Source: Oscillospiraceae bacterium
GTDB taxonomy: Bacteria > Bacillota > Clostridia > Oscillospirales > CAG-272
Direction: 5' to 3'
Length of the DNA stretch: 64,000 nt
NCBI GenBank assembly: GCA_015065295.1
Contig: SVQN01000001.1
Location: 62,001-126,000, forward strand
Shown here: in pieces, positions 1-8,200 of the stretch
Layout: the number at the start of each line of letters is the position of its first letter
Position numbering within the stretch: the first letter of the stretch is position 1
Made by a program: the position numbers and the translations under genes
Notes under the pieces: model-generated
Told to the model about the DNA's origin: nothing
Seen by the model: only the letters and a program-made list of their open reading frames with translations
The model's database searches: none

Positions 1-342
1 AGTGAATACGCCGTATTCGCACCAGATCATGCGCCCGTTCGCCTCGATGTGGAATTCGTCTTCCGGCGCACGCAGAAGGAGCGAATCGGTTCGGACGTAC
101 GCGGCCGCCTCGTCCTCTTCCCACCAGACAACGGCGTTGTCCGCCATGCAGGCGAATTCCCGCAGGGCGACGTAGGCAATATCGTTGACGGACAGCACGT
201 CCCCGTCGTAGGCGAAGCCGTCCACAACGATGTCAAAATCGGCAGGCTCGGTATCGTAGAGACATTCCGCCGCCGCAGGGACGGACAATACGGCAAGAGC
301 GGCAAGGCTGGCAATAAATTTGGATTTGGATGTAAGTTTCAT
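1..342 (-). CDS. Exported protein with copper-amine-oxidase-N-like (stalk) domain, truncated by window edge
   Basis: An open frame of 114 codons runs off the left edge, so only the N-terminus is present. The ATG at 342 follows a GGAGG box about 6 bases upstream. The first 22 or so residues form a signal peptide (basic start, Ala/Leu-rich core, AAA near the cleavage site). What follows has the pattern of the copper amine oxidase N-terminal or stalk domain: a VDG turn, then 'IAYVALREFA', then 'VVWWEED'. In Clostridia this domain is common at the front of secreted wall hydrolases and adhesins. The catalytic or binding part would lie outside the window, so the role is not known. Confidence 0.7.
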   Translation of the reverse strand, partial: MKLTSKSKFIASLAALAVLSVPAAAECLYDTEPADFDIVVDGFAYDGDVLSVNDIAYVALREFACMADNAVVWWEEDEAAAYVRTDSLLLRAPEDEFHIEANGRMIWCEYGVFT

Positions 343-435
343 AATTCCTCCGGTGAGTTGCTCATGAGATTGACGATCCGGAGATGCAGGAGCAGTATGG
401 ATTGGTACAGGGGCATTTTCCTCCCTGCGTCTCCG

Positions 436-464
436 ATTATACCATAATACCACCAAAAAATTAA
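436..464 (-). promoter_or_regulatory. Possible promoter of the truncated stalk-domain gene
   Basis: A TATAAT on the minus strand (436-441) lies about 95 bases upstream of the start at 342. The -35 region at 17-base spacing is only TTAATT, so the call rests on the -10. Confidence 0.35.
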
Positions 465-584
465 CAGGTAAATAATTCCGCACCACTTAACCCAATATTT
501 CCCAATCACCCGTTTTCACCCTGTCGAACGGTCTTCCCAATCCGGTCGAATGCGGTCGGAAACGGATTTTTTACATTAATACTA
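465..584. other. Intergenic, nothing recognised
   Basis: Part of the 333-base gap between two divergent genes. I see no open frame with a ribosome-binding site, no strong hairpin and no match to the repeat families found elsewhere in the window. Confidence 0.5.
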
Positions 585-613
585 TGGATTTTTTCTGCCG
601 GATGAATTATAAT
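585..613 (+). promoter_or_regulatory. Possible promoter of the 676 lipoprotein gene
   Basis: A consensus TATAAT sits at 608-613, 62 bases before the start codon. The hexamer 17 bases further upstream (TGGATT) is a poor -35. Confidence 0.4.
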
Positions 614-675
614 AAGTACATCTCTCCCTGAATCCAATAAATTTGAACGATTTTCCATAGATGGAGTAAATTCGC

Positions 676-2187
676 ATGAAATTCAAGCGCATCCCGTCCC
701 TTGCCGCCCTCGTTTCCGCAGCCGCCATCCTGCTGCAGGCGACATCGTGCGGGTTCATCATCGTCAACGATATGTCCCACGAAGCCGGTGAATCTGCCCC
801 CGGTTCCGCAGAAAATGCCGCTTCCGCCGAAACCACCGCGTTCCAGCCGGAAGACTATACCCCCTATACCCCAAAGGACTACTACAGCCTGTCCAGACAG
901 TATCTGGCAGACCTCCCCGAACGTGACTACGGCGGTTCCGTCTTCTTCATCACGACCCCCTCGACGGACTACATCGACCCCGACAATACCGCTTCCGTCG
1001 TCAATAAACTCGCCGTCGAGCGCAATGAAGATGTCGCGGAACAGTTCGGCGTGACCATGATCCCCACCGTTTCCGACGCGTCCACCATGCTGTCCGAGCT
1101 GGCGCAGGCGGTCGCCGCCGATTCCTACTATACCGACCTCCTCATGGTTCCGGTCTATATGGTCGGCAATTTCCGCGCCGCCGATACCCTCATCAATATG
1201 CGTACCCTCCCGTTTTTCAACGTCGATCAGCCCTACTTCAATAAGGATTCCTCCGACATGACCTCCGGCGGCTATTCGACCTACGGTATCGCGGGTCAGG
1301 CGAGCATTGCGCCGTCCTCCTTCTCCGCACTGTTTATGAACAAAAATGTCCTCATCGAAGCCGGTCTCGATCCTTACGCTCTCTACGATTCCGCCGCACA
1401 GGGAACCCTGACGTGGGACAATATCCTCACCTGTATCAATGCGGTCAAAACCCTCAACGGCGACCGTACCGCGTCCGGACTTCCCGCGTATTATACCATG
1501 ACCGCGCAGAATACCGCCGACCGCCTCCCTGACCTCGTCTTCAAATCCGGCGGCAACGATTACGTCAAAACCGGTACCCGCGCGATTCCCGTCATCGGCT
1601 ATACCGTCAAAACCGTCCAGAAAACCATGGATATTCTGGCACAGTTCTATAACGACCAGTATTCCATCACCGACTCCACCGCAGGCGCGATCAACTGCTT
1701 CTCCGGCGGCGAATCGGCATTTTTAGTCGATTATCTCTATATCATGTCATGGATGCCCGGCGCGAAAGCGGACTGGGGCGTTCTTCCGCTCCCGAAAGGC
1801 AAGGAAGCCGACGACTACCGGACACTGATCTCGAACACGGAACTGGTCTTTGCCGTCCCGAAGAATCATACCAACGGCGAAATCCCGGCAATCATCCTCT
1901 CGGCCCTGAACGCCGCTTCCTACGGCCATATTTATGACGAATATGTGAACTACCACATGGCCGAAGTCCTCCGCGACAACGACTCGATCAATATGCTGGA
2001 AATGATCCTCACAACCGCGTCGTTCGACTTCGCCCTCGCGTTCGGCAACGCATACCCGACAATCGCATCGGCAACGTACCGCCTGATCCGCGACTGCGCG
2101 GCGACGAACAATCTGGACGACTATTTCACAGACCGCCGCACGACCGCGCAGACAACGCTGAAGGAATACTTCCCGCTGAAGCATTAA
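676..2187 (+). CDS. Solute-binding-protein-like lipoprotein (orphan)
   Basis: A 503-residue exported protein. A basic start and hydrophobic stretch end in the lipobox LQATSC, so it is probably lipid-anchored on the outer face of the membrane. The body has the size and pattern of family 1 extracellular solute-binding proteins: an N-terminal lobe after a 50-residue Ser/Ala/Glu linker, and a C-terminal segment with 'SAFLVDYLYIM' and 'WGVLPLPKG', the latter typical of carbohydrate-binding members. GGAG at 662-666 fits the ATG at 676. No permease genes flank it, so its transporter, if any, is encoded elsewhere; it may serve a multi-use importer with the MsmK-type ATPase at 21064. The ligand cannot be inferred. 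Confidence 0.75.
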   Translation: MKFKRIPSLAALVSAAAILLQATSCGFIIVNDMSHEAGESAPGSAENAASAETTAFQPEDYTPYTPKDYYSLSRQYLADLPERDYGGSVFFITTPSTDYIDPDNTASVVNKLAVERNEDVAEQFGVTMIPTVSDASTMLSELAQAVAADSYYTDLLMVPVYMVGNFRAADTLINMRTLPFFNVDQPYFNKDSSDMTSGGYSTYGIAGQASIAPSSFSALFMNKNVLIEAGLDPYALYDSAAQGTLTWDNILTCINAVKTLNGDRTASGLPAYYTMTAQNTADRLPDLVFKSGGNDYVKTGTRAIPVIGYTVKTVQKTMDILAQFYNDQYSITDSTAGAINCFSGGESAFLVDYLYIMSWMPGAKADWGVLPLPKGKEADDYRTLISNTELVFAVPKNHTNGEIPAIILSALNAASYGHIYDEYVNYHMAEVLRDNDSINMLEMILTTASFDFALAFGNAYPTIASATYRLIRDCAATNNLDDYFTDRRTTAQTTLKEYFPLKH

Positions 2188-2232
2188 AGAAGAAACCCGC
2201 GAAAAAACAGCAATTTCGTCATGGCTATTTGT

Positions 2233-2410
2233 ACTGAACGAACAATTTAGACAAGTCTGCACCCAAACCTTGTCCCTTCCGAATGCCATGAATGCGGGCA
2301 AACCGCTGTATGTCTGAGGCCTTAAGGCCGAGTCCCACGAACGCCAAGCCGGGAATTCACAAAGGGGCGGCGATTGAGCCCCTTTGTGCGCCGTCCCGCG
2401 TAGGGACATA
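2233..2410 (+). repeat. Family A structured repeat, copy A1
   Basis: About 178 bases shared with 43999-44172, 61980-62158 and, inverted, 61782-61909. It holds three hairpins: GGCCTTAAGGCC (2318-2329), an 11-bp stem (2358-2368 with 2378-2388) and GTCCC/GGGAC (2393-2397 with 2403-2407). A fourth, terminator-like hairpin follows at 2418. It lies just downstream of the lipoprotein gene. See the findings for the base changes that preserve the pairing. Confidence 0.85.
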
Positions 2411-2417
2411 AAAATAG

Positions 2418-2442
2418 AAAAATGACCGGAACGGTCATTTTT
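2418..2442. terminator. Hairpin terminator, both directions
   Basis: An 11-bp perfect stem (AAAAATGACCG with CGGTCATTTTT) around a 3-base loop, with A-run and T-run flanks. It sits directly after repeat A1 and would end transcription from the lipoprotein gene. Confidence 0.7.
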
Positions 2443-2498
2443 CTACCTCTCAAAACGAACGATTTAAGCAAAACTATATTTTTTAAAGGAGACCCACT

Positions 2499-3392
2499 AT
2501 GTTCCGTATCAAGGAAGCCCTCAAAACCCCCGGGATCAAACGCGTGATCCTCGATACCGACACCTACAACGAGATCGACGACCAGTTCGCGCTGTCGCTC
2601 GCCATGCTCTCCGCCGATAAGCTCGACCTCGTTGCCGTCACCGCCGCTCCGTTCCATAACGATAAGAGCGACTCCTACGCCGACGGCATGGAGCGCAGCT
2701 ACCGTGAAATTGGCATCTGTGCAGGCCTCGTCAAGGAGTCCCACGGCGTCGAAATCCCCCCGTATTACCGCGGCTCCGTCGAACGTATGCCCGACGAAGA
2801 TACCCCCGTCCCCTCCGAAGCGGCCGAAGCCATCTACCGCCACGTTATGGAGTCCGACGACATCACCTACATCGCCGCCATCGGTGCCATCACCAACGTG
2901 TCCTCCGCTATCCTCCTGCACCCCGAAATCAAGGACAAAATTGCCGTCATCTGGCTCGGCGGCGGCGCAAGATGGTGCAGCGCGTCCGAATTCAACCTCA
3001 ACGGCGACCGCAACGCCGCGAACGCCCTCTATAAATCCGGCGTGCCGCTCCTCCAGCTCCCCGCACCCGGCATGACCTCCCACCTCATCGTCACCATCCA
3101 CGAGCTCGAACACTTCCTCCGTGGCAACTCCCCGCTCGGCGATTACCTCTGTGACAACGTCGCCGAATGCAAGCCTGCGAACGCCCTTTCGTGGAGCCGC
3201 GTCATCTGGGACATCTCCGCGATCTGCGCGATCATCGACCCGAACTGCTTCCACGAAACCATCCAGCCCCGCCCGCGCGTAGACGAACGCTACAACTACC
3301 GCTGGGGTGCCTACGACGGCGACTTCGAACACGCCGAATCCATGAACCGCGACTACGTTTTCTCGATTCTGTTCAAGAGACTGATGAAGTGA
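2499..3392 (+). CDS. Nucleoside hydrolase (inosine-uridine-preferring family)
   Basis: 297 residues with no signal peptide, so cytoplasmic. The N-terminal motif 'DTDTYNEIDDQFAL' is the calcium-binding aspartate cluster of nucleoside hydrolases, which cleave the N-glycosidic bond of ribonucleosides to base plus ribose in purine/pyrimidine salvage. The motif is two residues longer than the usual DTDPGIDD form, a variant found in sugar-catabolic members. A later 'VIWLGGGARW', 'EFNLNGDRNAA' and 'HETIQPRPRVD' correspond to the family's core strand, the N-x-x-D metal/ribose region and the C-terminal active-site side. The ATG follows AAAGGAG. The substrate could be a modified nucleoside or related glycoside. 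Confidence 0.85.
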   Translation: MFRIKEALKTPGIKRVILDTDTYNEIDDQFALSLAMLSADKLDLVAVTAAPFHNDKSDSYADGMERSYREIGICAGLVKESHGVEIPPYYRGSVERMPDEDTPVPSEAAEAIYRHVMESDDITYIAAIGAITNVSSAILLHPEIKDKIAVIWLGGGARWCSASEFNLNGDRNAANALYKSGVPLLQLPAPGMTSHLIVTIHELEHFLRGNSPLGDYLCDNVAECKPANALSWSRVIWDISAICAIIDPNCFHETIQPRPRVDERYNYRWGAYDGDFEHAESMNRDYVFSILFKRLMK

Positions 3393-3398
3393 GTTTTC

Positions 3399-3600
3399 TC
3401 GGGGAAACCTTTTTGCGAAAAAGGTTTCCCCGAACCCCTTCCAAAAAACTTCAATCTATAAACGAGACAAAAAAAGTGCAGATTTGAAGAAACAAAACGG
3501 CTGTAAGTTTTACAGAAATTTTGTAACTTTAAATCTGCACTTTCTTTGTCATATTTTTATTTGAAAAGGTTTTTCGGAGGGGTTCCCCAAGAAAATTCAT
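3399..3600. repeat. Family D hairpin inside a ~200-base imperfect palindrome between convergent genes
   Basis: A perfect 16-bp stem (3399-3414 with 3418-3433, loop GCG) is followed by AACCCCTTCCAAAAAACTT. A second inverted pair (GTGCAGATTT at 3476-3485 with its complement at 3531-3540) and a degenerate reverse copy of the first unit (3555-3595) make the whole gap a large imperfect inverted repeat. It lies between the nucleoside hydrolase and the oppositely oriented lipoprotein gene, so it probably terminates both. The unit recurs at 30593 and 43870. Confidence 0.75.
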
Positions 3601-3604
3601 TCCC

Positions 3605-5077
3605 TTACGGAAGTTTTTCGACCTTTTCGATGATTTTTTCGAGGCTCTTCTGGAGAACTTTCTGGTTCTTCTGGTAGGTGGAAGCGACTGTGCCGGCGGT
3701 GACGTTGTCACGAACCAGGTCGTCCAGGTTGGCAAAGGCACTGATCGCGGTCTGGTAGGCGAAGCCGAAGTCGATCTTCAGACGTTCCGACGCGAGGTCG
3801 AGCATCTTCATGTCGTTTTCGTCGCCCGCCAGCTTGGTCTTCATCGTGGTTTCGTAGAAGGCCGGACGGACGTAGTTGAAGTGCTGGCAGGAGAGAGCTT
3901 CCGTGATCGTACCGATCATGTCCGCCTTGCCCGCGCTCGATACCGGAATGCCCCAGTATACGTCGGTCGCACAGGTCATGTAGTCTTCCTGGTGTTCGTC
4001 GAGCTTTGGTGCGGGGAGATAGCCGTAGTTGATTTCGGAATCACGGATGACATTGCATACTTCGCGGAGGTTGCAGTAGCAGAACAGGGACTGCCCGTTC
4101 GAGAACATCGTTGCGCCGTAGCCGGTTTCGTAGAAGCCGTAGTTATTGACAATCGGTTCCATCTTTTCCAGATAGATCGTAGCGCGGTCTACGTCGAAGG
4201 CGAGGTAGGGCATATTGTCCGCGTCCTTCTTGATGATGTCGATGCCCATGGAGTTCTGGAGCGTGTAGAAGATTTCGTAGGACAGACCGTACTGGTCGTC
4301 CGCCGTCATCTGACCGTCGCCGTTCTTGTCGGACGTAGCGGCAGCGCACATTTCCACGAGATCGTCGAGGTACCAGTTTCCTTCATAGACGGCATCGTAG
4401 GGGATTTCCAGCCCGTAGTTTTTCGCCATGTCCTTGTTGATGACGAACATACGCATATAGTACAGACAGTAGTAGGACAGGTAGGAGGACGCAACATAGG
4501 ACTTGTCTCCGATGGAGATGGATTCGGTCGAGTCGATCCACCACGGCTGGTCAAAGTTGAACTGGGAAACGGATTTCAGATTGAGGTAGTTGCCGGACGT
4601 ACCCAGATTGATCTGCTGGGTATCTACGCCGAACGCAACGCCGTAGGTGTCGTCTCCGCTCGCAACGAGATTCTTGACGGCGGTCGCCATCGTATCGTCC
4701 GCGTCGGCGAGATCGACATAGGAAATTGCCGCGTTGAATCGGTCTTCGACAGTGCGTGCGGAGTTGTACTGCGCGTCGTTGATGACTTCGCCGTCCAGCT
4801 CGGCGGAGGTAACGGCGTTCGTGGTACGGTTGCTCAGACCGGCGATGATGTATTCGGCACCGCCGAAGTCGGCGTCGGCAAGGTCGTCCATGGCAAGTTC
4901 GGGTTCGGTTTCTTCGGGAACGGTTTCTTCGGCAGCAGCGTCAGCGGCAGCTTCGCCGGCTGCGGCATTGGTGCCGGATGAATTTTCCTCAGCCGTGTCG
5001 GAAGCACAGGAGAACATAACGGATGTTCCCAGCAGAAGCGCGAGGACAAGGGCGAGGAGACGGTTGTTGGATTTCAT
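3605..5077 (-). CDS. Solute-binding-protein-like lipoprotein (orphan)
   Basis: A 490-residue exported lipoprotein: basic N-terminus, Leu/Ala core and a Cys at the end of 'SVMFSC', followed by an Ala/Glu-rich linker of about 40 residues. The remainder resembles family 1 extracellular solute-binding proteins and shares its general plan with the product at 676, for example 'INYGYLPAPKLDE' and 'LSCQHFNYVRPAFYE'. AAAGGAG lies 8 bases before the ATG. It stands alone, with its own promoter and a palindromic terminator, and has no permease partners. It lies just downstream of the cytochrome operon on the same strand, but a terminator separates them, so a functional link is only a guess. Confidence 0.75.
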   Translation of the reverse strand: MKSNNRLLALVLALLLGTSVMFSCASDTAEENSSGTNAAAGEAAADAAAEETVPEETEPELAMDDLADADFGGAEYIIAGLSNRTTNAVTSAELDGEVINDAQYNSARTVEDRFNAAISYVDLADADDTMATAVKNLVASGDDTYGVAFGVDTQQINLGTSGNYLNLKSVSQFNFDQPWWIDSTESISIGDKSYVASSYLSYYCLYYMRMFVINKDMAKNYGLEIPYDAVYEGNWYLDDLVEMCAAATSDKNGDGQMTADDQYGLSYEIFYTLQNSMGIDIIKKDADNMPYLAFDVDRATIYLEKMEPIVNNYGFYETGYGATMFSNGQSLFCYCNLREVCNVIRDSEINYGYLPAPKLDEHQEDYMTCATDVYWGIPVSSAGKADMIGTITEALSCQHFNYVRPAFYETTMKTKLAGDENDMKMLDLASERLKIDFGFAYQTAISAFANLDDLVRDNVTAGTVASTYQKNQKVLQKSLEKIIEKVEKLP

Positions 5078-5123
5078 TGGGACAGCTCCTTTCGGAAATT
5101 TTAATAATATTCACAATATGTTC

Positions 5124-5152
5124 ATTATACCGCAGATTCCCCCATTTTGCAA
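5124..5152 (-). promoter_or_regulatory. Promoter of the 5077 lipoprotein gene
   Basis: TTGCAA (5147-5152), 17 bases, TATAAT (5124-5129) on the minus strand, 47 bases before the start codon. Confidence 0.7.
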
Positions 5153-5182
5153 CCACTTTTTCTGTGAAATTTCAATAACTAC

Positions 5183-5210
5183 AAAAACCACTCCCGCAAA
5201 GAAGTGGTTT
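5183..5210 (-). terminator. Terminator of the cytochrome operon
   Basis: An 8-bp stem (AAACCACT with AGTGGTTT) and a T-run on the minus strand, starting 18 bases past the stop codon of the HzsA-like gene. Confidence 0.65.
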
Positions 5211-5227
5211 CTGCATTTTTTATCGGT

Positions 5228-8200
5228 TTATCCGGCAATTTCCGTACCAATCGTTCGGATTTCCGTGATTGCCGCCCATTCGCCGTTTGCTGTAGTGAAT
5301 CCCGACAGCTTCACGTAGGTTGTTTCCTTCCCGCTCAGATCGAAGGTCATGAATTCCTCCGTCTTCCACAGGTCGATATGTTCCGACGTACCGTCTGAGA
5401 AGGTCACGTCTGCGCCGGTGAACCATGTGTCGTGCGGGAAGTCGCACCGGATCAGGATTTCCAGCGAATCCAGCTTGACCGTCCGTCCGAAGTCGATCAC
5501 GATCTCGTTCGTATCCATCGTTGCCTTGTCGGGACCCCACGACTGCACCGGATAGTCGCCGTGACCGGTGTTCGCCGTGAATCCGTCAATTGCACAGCGC
5601 GCCTCATAGTACGCCGTACCGTTGTCGGCTGCGCTGTTGGTCGATGCGTGCGGGAACACGTTCGCGGCGGATTTGAAGTCATACACGTTTTCCGCCAGAT
5701 TGCGCGGTTCCGCGAGTTCGTCATCGGTCGGAATCCGTGCGCTGATGACGTTGTTGATGTACACGACATTTTTGGAATCATCCAGTGCGCTCGGGAAGAG
5801 ATCGCCCATGTCCGACGGGAACCGGTATTCGAACACTCCGTCCGGACAGTACACGATCGTCTCACCCAGCTTGGACGACAGACAGACCGCGACGTACTTC
5901 TCACCTTCGGGAAGCGTGACGCGCACACCCTGCTTCGGTGCGTAGATTTCCGGTACGTTCAGGAGCGCATAGCCCTTTCCGGAAGCTATGTACGAAGCCG
6001 TACCGTTCGCCTGCAGGAATTCGATGGTCACGTCGCCGGTGTCCGCATAACGTCCCGCCTTTGTGTCGATGACCGCCTTGTTGAGATTGTCGTAATATTC
6101 GCGCTTGCTGCCCTTTTCGTCGTATTCGCGGCGTTCGTTGGAACCCCATTCGACGTTTTCGTCATACGAACCGTACGCCGGAACCACAAGGTCGATCCAG
6201 CATTCGATGGTGCGGATTTCTTCTTCCGTCAGATTTCCGTGACCGGAACGCAGTTTTTCGATCAGCAAACTCTTCGACGAACCGAAGGTCTGCGGAGGAA
6301 CGATTTCCGCGCCGCTCATGGACGACAGGAAGTTGACGAAATCGCCGTCCGGCGTGCAGAGCCAGTTCGTGCCGCTCGGGTAGGAGCCGGTCAGGACGAG
6401 ATACGACAGCGGCCAGAATTTCTTCTGACGGGTACCGATCACGTCGATGCCTTCGAGGGAGAATGCCGCTTCCCGGGAGGAATCGAGGGGGACAACGACT
6501 TCCGCACCGGGGTCTTTCTTATAGGAATACAGGCTCATGTCAAGCTGACGGCCGCCCGCCGTGTTGCAGAGGGATACCGCGAGGATGTTTTCGCCGTTGA
6601 CGAGACAGTCCGCCGCGTCGGAGGCGAGTTCCAGGTCAACGTAATTGTCCACCCAGTCCTTGTCGTAGAAGAGTTCCTTCCCGTTGAGGTAGATGCGGAT
6701 GCCGTCGTCGTAGGTGATATTCGTGCAGAGCGGGGAACCGCGGTACTGCTCGATGTCGTCCACGTTGAACGTGCGGCGGAGGAAAATCGCGTTCTGTCCG
6801 CCGCTCCAGTCGGTTTTCCACTTCACGCCGTCAATGGTGCGGTCGCCGAACGGTGCCATACCGGACTTCCATTTTGTGGAATCATCCTCCCCGGTGATCC
6901 ATCCGTCGGGAGCCTTGCCGAGGTCAGCCGCCTTGATGTAGTCCCACTTCGCCTGCTGACGGACGAAATTCTTGACTTCGCCCTGTGCCGCTTCCGCCGA
7001 GGAGGTCAGACCGAGCGTGAAATAGGTACCTTCGACCCGTACGGAAAGATGGTTATCGCCGAATTTGAACGCTTTCCGCATTTCGTTGGTCACAGGGATA
7101 TTGATTTCGGCAGATTCCGGGTGATCGAGTTCTGCGATCAGCGTCCCGTTGAGGAAAATTTCTGCCTTGCCGCAGAGCTGTCCGGTGAAGGTCAGCCCGC
7201 ATTCGTTGAGGTCATAATTTGTGCCGGTAAAGGTCGTCCATGCGCGGAACGCACCGGTTGTCATAAGGGTATTGTGTTCCTGCGGAGCGGTCCTGCCGTC
7301 GCCGAACGGAGCATGAACGGTGTAGGGATAGTCCGCGTCACCGTCCGGACCTTCTTTGCTGAACGGCGTACCTTCCATCGGCAGATACCGCCATACCGCG
7401 TCTTCCGCGAGAATGGTATCGGCAATGTTCGCCTTGAAGCGCGGAGCCTGCTTCGCATTCACCATCGAGAAGGCTTCCGCCGTATCGGAATGGCAGACGA
7501 CGCAGCTTTCGTCGAGAATCGGCTGCACTTCCTTCAGATACGAGAACCCGACGGAATCGCTGTACGGGTCGTAATCCTCCGGATAATCGTCCATCCACAG
7601 GTCGGGCTGGATTGCCGTCACGCCCTTTTTCATCGCCATCGTGGTCGTTCCCGAAACGGTCGGCGCGACATTTTTGTCCTCGTGACAGCCGACGCAGGAG
7701 AACGTTTCGTTCGGCATCAGCGTCGTCCACGACCGCATGGTCTGGATCACCGAGCCGTTTTCATCCAGAAGCTGGAAGTACAGCGGCGTATTCGCGGGAG
7801 CCGTGAACAGCGCACTGCCGTCTTCCTCCACCGGAACCACGCCGAGAACCTTCTTGATGTCCCACGCGCCGTTGCCGGTCGAAATCGGCGTGAACGGGTC
7901 GGAAGAACCGGAGCCGCGCGCAATGGTCGCACCGATCGCGGAGGTACGGAATTCCAGTTCCACCACGCGGAGATACTTCGCGGAACCGACGGTCACACCT
8001 TCCATAGAGGGACCTTCGTAAACGTTGGAAACGTAGAACGTGCCGGTTTCCGAAGCGTAGTTCACCATGCTCGGACGGGTGAACAGGTCACGTGCATACA
8101 CCGGAACGATCTGGGACGCACCGCTTCCGCCGGATGCTTCGACCAGTTCGACTTCGGTATCCGTGTTGCGGTCATACGCATAGATCGAGAAATCCGCGTT

